From: Candidatus Omnitrophota bacterium
Lineage (GTDB): Bacteria > Omnitrophota > Omnitrophia > Omnitrophales > Aquincolibacteriaceae
Direction of reading: 5' to 3'
DNA: 64,000 nt
NCBI GenBank assembly: GCA_016196565.1
Contig: JACPXK010000111.1
Coordinates: 1-64,000, forward strand
Shown: positions 1 through 7,492 of the stretch, one piece after another
Layout: each line of letters starts with the position of its first letter
How positions within the stretch are numbered: the first letter of the stretch is position 1
Translations under genes and position numbers: made by a program
Notes under the pieces: model-generated
What the model was told of the DNA's origin: nothing
Seen by the model: only the letters and a program-made list of their open reading frames with translations
Databases searched by the model: none

Positions 1-1
1 G

Positions 2-916
2 ATGAGTTTGCGAACCGATTTAAAAGTTTCGCTACGGCGTAAAGTTTCGCTTTCACAGTACACGACCATGCAGGTCGGTGGCGCGGCGGAATATTTTGCC
101 GAGCCGACTGTGGAAGAGGAACTCGTCGAAGCGCTTGAATTTGCGGCGCAGGAAAATCTTCCTTGGATGATTTTGGGCAAGGGTTCCAATCTAATTTTTG
201 CCGACGAAGGTTATCCCGGTCTTATTATTTCGCTTCTTCAATATGAAAAAGAACGCATTCAATTTGATACGGTTCACACCCGGGTTACGGCGTCAAGCGG
301 CGTGCATCTTTACCGGCTGGCGGCGTCTTGCCGCGCTGTGGGATTCGGCGGGGCCGAATTTTTAGCGGGCATTCCCGGCACCGTCGGCGGAGCGGTGATC
401 ATGAATGCGGGTTTTTCCCGTTTTCCGGGACAGATGAGTGAAATCGGAGATATTTTGGAAGCCGTTACTTTTATCAATCCCAAAGGCAGAAAAGAAACCC
501 GTCTGCGCGATGAGCTGGAATTTTCCTATCGCAAATCAAGCCTGGAAGGAAATATTATTTTGGAAGCTAAGCTGAAACTTTGGAAACGTACGCCCGAGCA
601 AATCGATCATGAAATGAAAGCTAATTTTGATTATCGCAATACCAAACAAGATCTTCGTTATCCCAGTTCGGGGTCCATTTTTAAAAATCCACCGGCGCCG
701 GCGCTTTCAGCCGGGCGTTTGATCGAACAGGCCGGTTTGAAGGGTGTCCGCATCGGAGGGGTCATGGTCTCCGATAAACACGGCAATTATTTTGTGAAAG
801 TAGGGCCCGCAACAAGTACGGATGTCATCGAATTAATACGGAAGGTTCAAAAATCAGTTTTTGATGCCACACAAGTTCTCCTCGAACCCGAGGTTCGAAT
901 TATCCAAAGATCTTAG
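2..916 (+). CDS. murB: UDP-N-acetylenolpyruvoylglucosamine reductase (MurB)
   Basis: Catalyses the NADPH-dependent reduction of UDP-GlcNAc-enolpyruvate to UDP-MurNAc in cytoplasmic peptidoglycan precursor synthesis. The 304-residue protein shows the FAD-binding segments of the family: TTMQVGGAAEYF near residue 22, GKGSNLIFAD near 60 and GIPGTVGGAVIMNAG near 125. The C-terminal substrate domain has the catalytic-serine motif SSGSIFKNP and the terminal Glu in LEPEVRI. Length and the missing Tyr loop fit the short type II MurB. The ATG is at base 2, so an upstream start outside the window cannot be excluded, although the N-terminus looks complete. The 3' end overlaps ddl by about 53 bases, consistent with a dcw-type cluster (murB-ddl-ftsQ-ftsA). 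Confidence 0.95.
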   Translation: MSLRTDLKVSLRRKVSLSQYTTMQVGGAAEYFAEPTVEEELVEALEFAAQENLPWMILGKGSNLIFADEGYPGLIISLLQYEKERIQFDTVHTRVTASSGVHLYRLAASCRAVGFGGAEFLAGIPGTVGGAVIMNAGFSRFPGQMSEIGDILEAVTFINPKGRKETRLRDELEFSYRKSSLEGNIILEAKLKLWKRTPEQIDHEMKANFDYRNTKQDLRYPSSGSIFKNPPAPALSAGRLIEQAGLKGVRIGGVMVSDKHGNYFVKVGPATSTDVIELIRKVQKSVFDATQVLLEPEVRIIQRS

Positions 917-1820
917 GATCGGCGTTTTACTCGGAGGCAATTCTTCGGAAAGAAAAGTTTCCCTGCGTTCCGGCCGTGCTGTCGCCAGCGCCCTCCAAAA
1001 CAGCGGTTACAAACCCATCCGTATCGATCCCCGTCATGCACGCCGTACCAAATCCCAGCTTGGCCGGATTGATTTAGCCTTTATTGCCTTGCATGGTGAA
1101 GGAGGGGAAGACGGAAAAATTCAAAAGCAGCTGGAAAGGCGGCGACTTCCGTATATCGGATCCGATGCCCTCGCCAGCGAGCGGGCTTTTGACAAATACC
1201 TGGCCAAAAGGATTTTTCAGAAGAAAAGAGTGCCCACGCCGCCCTTTGTTGTGGTGAATCGCAGAGACTGGCAGTCCAAGCTTCGCCGGTTTCCAACTCC
1301 CTTTGTGGTCAAGCCGCTGCGAGAGGGATCCAGCATCGGCGTCTTTTTTGTTGAGGATTTTTCCAAATGCGCCGAAAAATTAAGGAAGGCCCTGAAGGAG
1401 TATAAAATGCTTTTGGTGGAAAGAAAAATTATGGGACGTGAATTTACGGTGGGGATTTTGGGGGACCAGGCCCTGCCGGTCGTGGAATTAAAGCCGAAGC
1501 GGTCTTTTTACGATTACCGGGCCAAGTACACAAAGGGAATGACGAGCTATCTGGTTCCGGCGCCGATTCCGGCAAAAATCGCCAAACGCCTTCAAAAAAC
1601 GGCGCTCCTGGCCCATCGATCTTTGGGACTGCGGGATTTTTCCCGCGTGGACATCATGATGGATAAACATAACCGGCCTTACGTGCTTGAAGCCAACACC
1701 ATTCCGGGATTTACAGCACTCAGCCTTCTTCCCAAAGCCGCCCGCGCGGCCGGGATTTCTTTCGAAGATTTATGCTGCCAATTAATCGATGCGGCTTGGA
1801 ATAGGAGGAACCGTGGCTAG
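864..1820 (+). CDS. ddl: D-alanine--D-alanine ligase (Ddl)
   Basis: ATP-grasp enzyme joining two D-alanines for the peptidoglycan stem peptide. Visible motifs are IGVLLGGNSSER at the N-terminus, HGEGGEDGKIQ (the family HGxxGEDG signature), FVVKPLREGSSIGV in the ATP-grasp fold and the metal-site EANTIPGF near the C-terminus. The 318-residue length is normal. The frame has TTG at 861 immediately followed by ATG at 864; the ATG is preferred. The gene starts inside murB and ends 8 bases into ftsQ, so translation is probably coupled along the cluster. About 15 residues (MPHKFSSNPRFELSKD) precede the conserved start of the fold. No internal alternative start is obvious. Confidence 0.95.
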   Translation: MPHKFSSNPRFELSKDLRIGVLLGGNSSERKVSLRSGRAVASALQNSGYKPIRIDPRHARRTKSQLGRIDLAFIALHGEGGEDGKIQKQLERRRLPYIGSDALASERAFDKYLAKRIFQKKRVPTPPFVVVNRRDWQSKLRRFPTPFVVKPLREGSSIGVFFVEDFSKCAEKLRKALKEYKMLLVERKIMGREFTVGILGDQALPVVELKPKRSFYDYRAKYTKGMTSYLVPAPIPAKIAKRLQKTALLAHRSLGLRDFSRVDIMMDKHNRPYVLEANTIPGFTALSLLPKAARAAGISFEDLCCQLIDAAWNRRNRG

Positions 1821-2628
1821 AAAGAAAAGAAAGAAAGCAGGAAAGAAGGGGATTTTTGCCGGTATTGGTTTTCTCATCAAAAGTTCGTTTGCCCTCGCCC
1901 TGAAAGCGGCGCCGGGCGCGCTTGTGATTCTTCTGGCCGGCGGCTTGTTCTTGGGGGTCCGGCAAATGCTTTATGCCGATTCCACTTTAGCGATTCAAAA
2001 AATCACGGTAGACCCCGCGACCGCGATTTCCATTCCGGCCCGGGCCAATCTGGAATCTGATCTTCTCGGAAAAAATATTTTGCAAGTCAATCTTAAGCGT
2101 GTGGCACGAAGCCTCGAAAACAATCCGGAAATCGAACATGCCCGGGTTTTCAGGAGCCTGCCTTCCGAAATCAAAATCGAGGTCGAAAAGCGCCAGCCCA
2201 TTGCTTTTATTCAGTTTTCTTCCCGCGGTTCCGTGGGGCTTATCTCTTCGGATGGAATGATTTTGGATGTCTTCCCTAAATATGACGGCACTTTTATCTT
2301 GATCGAGGCCTTTGCCTCCGGACTGAATGATCCGAAAATCGGCATGCAGTTTAGGAGTGAAGGTTTCGCTCATGCGGTGAAATTTATCAAGGCTTTTTGG
2401 GAACATCAGCTTGCGCGGCGTGAAACGATAACAAAAATCCGCTTGGACCATCTGGGCAATGTCACGGTCGTGCTGGGAACCGGGCCGGCGATTAAACTCG
2501 GTAGAAATCCGGTTGAAAAGCTGAATGATATGGAAAAGATTGTGCATTTGCTGGACGGGGAAGGAAGAAAGGCGATCGACTACATTGACCTTCAATTCGA
2601 TAATGTCATTATCAAACGCAAAGGGTGA
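1813..2628 (+). CDS. ftsQ: Cell division protein FtsQ/DivIB, POTRA domain
   Basis: Bitopic division protein linking septal peptidoglycan synthesis to the divisome. The 271-residue product has a very basic cytoplasmic head (ARKKRKKAGKK), one membrane helix around residues 35-57 (ending GLFLGVRQML), then a POTRA-like domain (IQKITVDP ... GKNILQVNLKRVARSLENNPEIEHARVFRSLPSEIKIEVEKRQPIA) and the beta domain typical of FtsQ. GTG at 1813 is chosen because AGGAGG lies at 1803-1808 just before it; an upstream in-frame start at 1789 would lie inside ddl without a ribosome site. The gene overlaps ddl by 8 bases and the next gene starts at its stop codon. Confidence 0.88.
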   Translation: MARKKRKKAGKKGIFAGIGFLIKSSFALALKAAPGALVILLAGGLFLGVRQMLYADSTLAIQKITVDPATAISIPARANLESDLLGKNILQVNLKRVARSLENNPEIEHARVFRSLPSEIKIEVEKRQPIAFIQFSSRGSVGLISSDGMILDVFPKYDGTFILIEAFASGLNDPKIGMQFRSEGFAHAVKFIKAFWEHQLARRETITKIRLDHLGNVTVVLGTGPAIKLGRNPVEKLNDMEKIVHLLDGEGRKAIDYIDLQFDNVIIKRKG

Positions 2629-2633
2629 GGCCG

Positions 2634-3878
2634 ATGATGCAAACCGTGAAAGAAAATGAAATTATTTTTTATGTGGGGACCCGTAAGCTCGTGGCGATGT
2701 ACGGTGAAATACGCGGTGGGGAACCGCGTATTCACCGCCACGTGACCCGCATTAATCCGGACGGTTTCAAACACGGTTTTGTCACCTGCTTGGAACGTGC
2801 CTCGGCCGTGCTGGAAGAAATGCTGGAGGCATTAATGCCGTCGCTTGGTTCTGAAGAAGTCACCGTGTTTGTCGTTTTGGGCAATCGCAAACTCAAAACC
2901 TTCAAATTTTCCAGCTCCATTTATTTTCAGGGCCTGCGGCGGACCATTTCATCCCACGAAATACGCTCGGTAGTCGAACAAACGCGCAGTGTCGCCACCC
3001 TGCCATTGTCTGAATTCGTACTTCAATCCATTCCGGAATCGTTCCTGATCAATGATATGCCCGGCATTCATAATCCGCTCGGTATGGATGCCCACCGGAT
3101 CGGCGTGGACCTCAGCCTTTTCACCATGGAATTCGAAGATTTTAAAAATATCAACAAGGCCTTTGAAGCGGCCGAAATTACCGTCAAAGGTTATTTTCCC
3201 AAGTCCCTGCTTGTTTCCGAAGCCGTTTTGGCGGATCAGGAAAAGGAGGAGGGGGCGCTGGTGGTGGACATGGTGGATGATGCCACGCATTTGATTTTGT
3301 GGAAAAACGGGAAATTGGTGAATGCTCAGGCGGAACCGCTCGGGACCAATTACTTAGACGAAAAAATGGCGGAGATTTGGAAAATCGAAACTTGTGACGC
3401 GGAAAAAGTTATTGAGAAATACGCGACTTTGGAAAAAAATCCCCAATTCGGCGAAGATTTGATTCCGCTGGTGGACCGCAACGGTAAAAGCAATCATCAG
3501 ATCCCCCGGCACGAATTCCAGGAAAAATTATTGGCCCAGTCCCGGGACTGGATGAAAAAAATCCTGGATGCCGCCAAAACCTTTTGCAAGAATGAAAAAG
3601 TGCAGCACCCTCATTACATTTTTACCGGCAGCACCACGGCGCTGAACGGCTTTCTGGAATTTTTGCAGGACGATTTTTCTCTGGACGCCCGCGTCGGCTA
3701 CACCAAAAAAGTCGAAGCCCCCAATGAAATCCTGATCGATTCCTCCATGTCCGCGGTTTTGGGAATGTACCGGTGGCTGTCCACTTTGGAACGGGACCGC
3801 CAGCGTCTCTTTGAGCCCAAGGGAGTAGTGCAAAAAACCTTTGCCACGGCCCGCAGCTGGTTTTCGAATTACTTCTAA
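2634..3878 (+). CDS. ftsA: FtsA-like cell division protein with degenerate nucleotide site
   Basis: FtsA is an actin-fold ATPase that tethers FtsZ to the membrane. This 414-residue protein follows ftsQ directly and keeps the FtsA layout: SHS2-like insert (residues ~80-165), a second half beginning GALVVDMVDDATHLILWKNGKL, the segment AEPLGTNYLDEKMAEIWKIETCDAEKV (FtsA: GGxxxTxDIAxxLxxxxxxAExxK), and a C-terminal aromatic/basic tail (ARSWFSNYF) that could be the amphipathic membrane-targeting helix. The phosphate-binding DxGGGT motif is replaced by DMVDDAT, and the usual TGGG near the adenosine site reads TGST, so ATP binding is doubtful. ATG 2634 is used; ATG 2637 and GTG 2625 are alternatives. 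No ftsZ follows. Confidence 0.78.
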   Translation: MMQTVKENEIIFYVGTRKLVAMYGEIRGGEPRIHRHVTRINPDGFKHGFVTCLERASAVLEEMLEALMPSLGSEEVTVFVVLGNRKLKTFKFSSSIYFQGLRRTISSHEIRSVVEQTRSVATLPLSEFVLQSIPESFLINDMPGIHNPLGMDAHRIGVDLSLFTMEFEDFKNINKAFEAAEITVKGYFPKSLLVSEAVLADQEKEEGALVVDMVDDATHLILWKNGKLVNAQAEPLGTNYLDEKMAEIWKIETCDAEKVIEKYATLEKNPQFGEDLIPLVDRNGKSNHQIPRHEFQEKLLAQSRDWMKKILDAAKTFCKNEKVQHPHYIFTGSTTALNGFLEFLQDDFSLDARVGYTKKVEAPNEILIDSSMSAVLGMYRWLSTLERDRQRLFEPKGVVQKTFATARSWFSNYF

Positions 3879-3891
3879 CTTATCCAAAATC

Positions 3892-4007
3892 GTCATCCTG
3901 AGCGAAGCGAAGGATCTCGTTATGAGATTGTTCGGACTTCGTCCTCAGCCCATGACTTCCATAAATAGTTTATGGGAAGTCAGGACAGCCCTTTAGGGCA
4001 GAATGAC
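3892..4007. repeat. Palindromic intergenic repeat, long form (copy 1)
   Basis: 116-bp element beginning GTCATCCTGAGCGAAGCG and ending GGGCAGAATGAC, so its ends are near-inverted (GTCATCCTGA / AGAATGAC). Its second half (CTCAGCCCATGACT ... GGGAAGTCAGG ... CCTTTAGGGCAG) is shared with the copy at 9650-9777. It fills the space between ftsA and the convergent gene at 4015-4410. Several nested stems (AAGGATCTC facing GAGATTG; CCCTTTAGGG) suggest it folds as RNA on either strand and could act as a bidirectional terminator there, which is inference. Confidence 0.8.
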
Positions 4008-4014
4008 GTAGACG

Positions 4015-4410
4015 TTATTTGCCTTCAATCATAATGTAGGATTCGAACGAGACCTTCCAGTCAAGGATTGCCCGTATCGTCAGCAGGGTGGGTTTTTCAA
4101 TCAAAAAATCGGCGGGAATATGGTGTTTATGCCAGCGAAAGTAAACGCTACCTTTTACCGGCTCAATGTCCATGGGCGGGGTGCGGTAAATTTTGCCGTA
4201 ATCGGTTTCGTACTCAATGACTTCTTTATGAAATCTTTCGTCCTTGCGCCAGCAAGTGACCACATAAAGTTCGCCCAGAGAAGTAGGAAAGCTGGGGAGA
4301 ATCAGATTGCTTAAAATCGACTTGCCGAGATAACAATCCTGTTCTTTGGCGTTTTGAAAGTCTTTGCAGATAAAAAACTGCAGCAGCCGGATTTTGTCGT
4401 CTTGTTCCAT
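4015..4410 (-). CDS. Uncharacterised 131-residue protein
   Basis: Single minus-strand gene between the ftsA-like gene and the gcv operon. The product starts MEQDDKIRLLQFFICKDF and alternates short hydrophobic strands with polar turns (LILPSFPTSLGELYVVTCW; GSVYFRWHKHHIP), which suggests a compact beta-rich cytoplasmic protein. No signal peptide or membrane helix is seen. The N-terminal FFxCxD-like strand, the LP-rich segment and the final beta hairpin loosely recall DUF6941, but this is a by-eye impression and the function is unknown. The stop codon lies 7 bases from the palindromic repeat at 3892-4007. The reverse strand carries only short shadow frames, and the start ATG is at 4410. Confidence 0.65.
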   Translation of the reverse strand: MEQDDKIRLLQFFICKDFQNAKEQDCYLGKSILSNLILPSFPTSLGELYVVTCWRKDERFHKEVIEYETDYGKIYRTPPMDIEPVKGSVYFRWHKHHIPADFLIEKPTLLTIRAILDWKVSFESYIMIEGK

Positions 4411-4465
4411 GTTGAGTCGAATTTATATCATATTCCTGCTGCAGGAGCTATTTGGTTTTTTACGA

Positions 4466-4493
4466 TTGAAATTTGGTCAACTGTCCCTATAAT
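4466..4493 (+). promoter_or_regulatory. Sigma-70-type promoter of the glycine cleavage operon
   Basis: TTGAAA (4466-4471), a 16-base spacer, then a perfect TATAAT (4488-4493). It lies 52 bases before the GTG start of gcvT, giving a short leader. No glycine riboswitch could fit between the predicted start site and the gene. The -10 box is flanked by two direct GTCCC copies (4483-4487 and 4494-4498) whose meaning is unknown. Confidence 0.7.
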
Positions 4494-4544
4494 GTCCCCT
4501 GACTAAACCGCTTTATAACCCTTAGATAACAGACGGCTTTATCG

Positions 4545-5642
4545 GTGACTGATTCCGCAATGAAAATCCGGCAGCTTCCCCTTCACGAAAAGCATGCCGC
4601 CAAAGGTGCACGGTTCGGCGCATTCGGCGACTGGGAAGTCCCTCTTTATTACACCTCCGTCATCGAAGAACATCACGGCGTCCGTCAAAAGGCCGGCCTA
4701 TTTGATATTTCTCATATGGGCGAGTTCTGGATTGAAGGGGGCGAGGTTGTCTCATTTCTGGAAAAACTTCTGCCCCGGAGAATCGGCGCCATGACCATCG
4801 GCCAGGCGCTTTACATGCCCCTCCTTAACGACGCCGGCGGTTTTGTGGATGACATCATCCTTTACCGTTTTGCTCAAAAAGAATTCCTTTTCATCGTCAA
4901 TGCCTCCAATATCGAAAAAGATTTTAATTGGATTAAATTTTATTTACCGGCCTCCGGAGTTGTGTTTACGGATCAAAGTGAGGAAAAGGGGCTTTTAGCG
5001 CTTCAAGGCCCGGAAAGTATAAAAATTCTGGAAGAGGCGTACGGAAAATCTTTTTCATCGCTTGCTTATTATCATTTTGCGCCGTGGCAAAGCGGCATGA
5101 TCGCACGCACAGGTTATACGGGCGAAGACGGTTTTGAAATCATGGTCGATAAAAAAGACCTTCCCGAAATTTGGGAGGCTCTTTTTGCCGCGGGTGCCAA
5201 ACATGGTTTGGTTCCGGCGGGATTTGGAGCGCGCGACACGCTTCGCCTCGAAGCAGGAATGCTGCTTTACGGTCATGATATGAATGATGAAACCTCGCCG
5301 CTTGAAGCCGGCATTAGTTGGGCCGTGGATATGACCAAGGATTTTTTTATCGGCAAAGAGGCTCTTGAGAGACAAAAAAAGCAGGGGCTGAAGCGTAAAC
5401 TTGTGGGTTTTGAAATGCTGAACCGCGGAATTCCGAGGCAAGGTTATGAAATTCGCAAAAGGGATCGATTGCTCGGCCATGTCGGAAGCGGGAGTTTGTG
5501 TCCCACCCTTGGTAAGAATCTCGGGATGGCGTATTTGCCCATCGAGAATTGTCTCGTCAACGAGACAATTGAAATTATGATTCGTGATAAGGCCCAAAAG
5601 GCCCAAGTGGTTAAATTACCGTTCTATAAAAGAAAAAAATGA
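4545..5642 (+). CDS. gcvT: Aminomethyltransferase, glycine cleavage T protein
   Basis: Transfers the methylene group from H-protein-bound aminomethyl to tetrahydrofolate, releasing ammonia. The 365-residue protein carries the family signatures: PLHEKHAAKGARFGAFGDWEVPLYY at the N-terminus, GLFDISHMGEFWIEG, DAGGFVDDIILYRF containing the folate-binding Asp, ARTGYTGEDGFEIM, GARDTLRLEAGMLLYGHDM and a C-terminal GxVxSG-type segment. GTG 4545 gives MTDSAMKIRQLPL; ATG 4560 gives MKIRQLPL and is equally plausible, as neither has a clear Shine-Dalgarno. It is the first gene of the gcv operon and is separated from gcvH by a palindromic repeat (5658-5740). Confidence 0.95.
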   Translation: MTDSAMKIRQLPLHEKHAAKGARFGAFGDWEVPLYYTSVIEEHHGVRQKAGLFDISHMGEFWIEGGEVVSFLEKLLPRRIGAMTIGQALYMPLLNDAGGFVDDIILYRFAQKEFLFIVNASNIEKDFNWIKFYLPASGVVFTDQSEEKGLLALQGPESIKILEEAYGKSFSSLAYYHFAPWQSGMIARTGYTGEDGFEIMVDKKDLPEIWEALFAAGAKHGLVPAGFGARDTLRLEAGMLLYGHDMNDETSPLEAGISWAVDMTKDFFIGKEALERQKKQGLKRKLVGFEMLNRGIPRQGYEIRKRDRLLGHVGSGSLCPTLGKNLGMAYLPIENCLVNETIEIMIRDKAQKAQVVKLPFYKRKK

Positions 5643-5657
5643 CGGCGTTCTAATGTC

Positions 5658-5740
5658 GTCATCCTGAGCGATCCTAAAGGACTGCTTCGCCGAGCGAAGG
5701 ATCTAGCGAGATCCTTCGGCCCTACGGGCCTCAGGATGAC
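5658..5740. repeat. Palindromic repeat between gcvT and gcvH (copy 2)
   Basis: 83-bp element bounded by GTCATCCTGAG and CTCAGGATGAC, a perfect 11-bp terminal inverted repeat. Inside is the family core GAAGGATCTaGCGAGATCCTTC and a GGCCCTACGGGCC stem. It is the reverse-orientation relative of the 62-bp copies at 30493 and 34538, with about 21 extra bases (ATCCTAAAGGACTGCTTCGCC) near its left end. It lies inside the operon just before the gcvH ribosome site GGAGG (5746-5750), so the mRNA should carry a strong intercistronic hairpin, possibly affecting stability or relative expression. Confidence 0.85.
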
Positions 5741-5757
5741 TAACTGGAGGATACTCT

Positions 5758-6147
5758 ATGAATTTTCCAAAAGAATTGCGTTATACCAAAACCCATGAAT
5801 GGGCGCGCAAAGAGGGAAGCAAAGTCACGGTCGGCATTACCGACTATGCCCAAAAAGAAATTTCCGACGTCGTCTTTGTCGAAGTTCCCAAAATGGGCGT
5901 GACGGCTCAGGCCGGCAAGGCCGTGGCGGTGGTGGAATCCGTGAAAGCGGCCTTCGACATTTATGCGCCGGTTTCGGGAAAAGTGACCAAGGTCAATGCG
6001 GATCTCGAAAATGAACCGGGCATTGTGAACGAAGATTGCTACGGCCGCGGCTGGTTTTTTGAAATGGAAATTTCGGCTCCCCAGGATTGGGAAAATTTGA
6101 TGACCGTCGAACAATACGAAGCCCATATCAAACAAAATGTTAAATAA
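5758..6147 (+). CDS. gcvH: Glycine cleavage system H protein
   Basis: Lipoyl carrier that shuttles the aminomethyl group between the P, T and L proteins. The 129-residue protein has the normal H-protein length, beginning NFPKELRYTKTHEWAR and carrying the lipoylation lysine K63 in VVESVKAAFDIYAPVSG. The C-terminal GWFFEMEIS / WENLMTVEQYEAHI segment also matches the family. The ATG at 5758 follows TGGAGG with good spacing. It overlaps the long reading frame of gcvPA by a few bases, though the preferred gcvPA start lies after its stop. The lipoate-type ligase gene at 8985, in the same operon, probably modifies it. Confidence 0.96.
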   Translation: MNFPKELRYTKTHEWARKEGSKVTVGITDYAQKEISDVVFVEVPKMGVTAQAGKAVAVVESVKAAFDIYAPVSGKVTKVNADLENEPGIVNEDCYGRGWFFEMEISAPQDWENLMTVEQYEAHIKQNVK

Positions 6148-6154
6148 GGATCCC

Positions 6155-7492
6155 ATGCATTATCATCCCATGACCGAAGATGACAAGCGCCAAATGCTGG
6201 CGGAAATCGGCGCTTCCTCGTTTGAGGATTTGCTTAAAGGTATTCCCAAGTCCCTTCGTAATGCCAAAATGGAAATCCCGGAAGGCTTGAGTGAAATCGA
6301 AATTCAACGCCTTTTAAAAGACCTTGGCAATGCCAATGCCACGGCGCGGGATTATTTGTCATATCTCGGCGGGGGAAGCTACGAACATTTTATTCCGAGC
6401 GCGGTGGCGCAAATCACCGGCCGCCAGGAATTTTACACGGCTTACACCCCTTATCAGCCGGAAGCCTCCCAAGGGACTCTTCAGGCCATTTATGAATTTC
6501 AAAGTTTGATCACCGAACTTACGGGCCTCGATATTTCCAACGCCTCGCATTATGACGGCTCCACCAGCATGGCTGAAGCCGCGCTTCTTGCGCTTCGTCA
6601 TACGGACCGCACCAAAATTTTAGTGGCGCGTTCGGTTCATCCGCATTACCGCCAGGTGTTGAAAACCTATCTTGAAGGAACGCATTTTGAAATCGAAGAA
6701 TTTGATTTTCAACCGGACAAAACTTTCAATCGCCAGGATTTTTCCGAGAAGATCAAAGAAAATGTTGCCGGCGCTATTTTTCAAACTCCGAATTTCTTCG
6801 GCGTCGTGGAAAATCTGGAAGGCATCAGCGAAGAATTGCATGCGCAAGGAGCACTTTTAATTCTTGTCGGACATCCTTTGGCCATGACGGTTTTTAAATC
6901 TCCGGGGGAATGGGGAGCCGACGTGGCTTGCGGAGAAGGACAGCCGCTCGGAATTCCGCTTCAATTCGGAGGGCCATATCTGGGCTATTTTTCTACCACA
7001 CGGGCACTCATGCGCCGAATTCCCGGCAGGCTTTGCGGCCTGACCCAGGATTCCGAAGGCCGGCGTGCCTTTGCTCTGACGCTTCAGGCCCGCGAGCAGC
7101 ATATTCGCCGGGAACGCGCGGCTTCGAATATTTGCACCAATCAAGCCCTTTGTGCCCTTGCCGCGTGCGCTTATATGACTTTACTCGGTAAAGAAGGCAT
7201 GCGCGAAGTCGGCGAGCTTAATCTTGACCGCGCCAATTATCTGCGTCAGAAAATCAGCGAACTCAAAGGCTATACCGTCGATTCAAAAACGACTATTTTC
7301 AATGAATTCACCGTTAAAAGCCAAAAACCCTACGCGGAAATTCAGGAAAAATTAAAAGCCAAAAAAATCCTGCCCGGAATCGATCTGGCTGGGTTTTATC
7401 CTCAAATGGAAAATCATTTTCTGGTGGCGGCAACAGAAACAAAAACCAAGGAAGACCTGGACCGCTTGGTGGAGGGCCTTTCTCAATGTTAA
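6155..7492 (+). CDS. gcvPA: Glycine dehydrogenase (decarboxylating) subunit 1
   Basis: N-terminal half of the PLP-dependent P protein, encoded separately as in Firmicutes, Thermotogae and many candidate phyla. The 445-residue product shows MTEDDKRQMLAEIGASSFEDL at the start, YLGGGSYEHFIPSAV, FYTAYTPYQPEASQGTLQ, GLDISNASHYDGSTSMAEA and ASNICTNQALCALAA. This subunit lacks the PLP lysine, as expected, because that lies in subunit 2. ATG 6155 is chosen: AAGGA at 6146-6150 precedes it and the next residues match the family start. An in-frame ATG at 6137 lies inside gcvH. The stop overlaps the start of gcvPB by 7 bases, so the two subunits are translationally coupled. Confidence 0.95.
   Translation: MHYHPMTEDDKRQMLAEIGASSFEDLLKGIPKSLRNAKMEIPEGLSEIEIQRLLKDLGNANATARDYLSYLGGGSYEHFIPSAVAQITGRQEFYTAYTPYQPEASQGTLQAIYEFQSLITELTGLDISNASHYDGSTSMAEAALLALRHTDRTKILVARSVHPHYRQVLKTYLEGTHFEIEEFDFQPDKTFNRQDFSEKIKENVAGAIFQTPNFFGVVENLEGISEELHAQGALLILVGHPLAMTVFKSPGEWGADVACGEGQPLGIPLQFGGPYLGYFSTTRALMRRIPGRLCGLTQDSEGRRAFALTLQAREQHIRRERAASNICTNQALCALAACAYMTLLGKEGMREVGELNLDRANYLRQKISELKGYTVDSKTTIFNEFTVKSQKPYAEIQEKLKAKKILPGIDLAGFYPQMENHFLVAATETKTKEDLDRLVEGLSQC

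Noticed and set aside
4494..4544. Glycine riboswitch before gcvT
   Set aside because: The space between the predicted start site and gcvT is only about 45-50 bases and shows none of the conserved glycine aptamer core.
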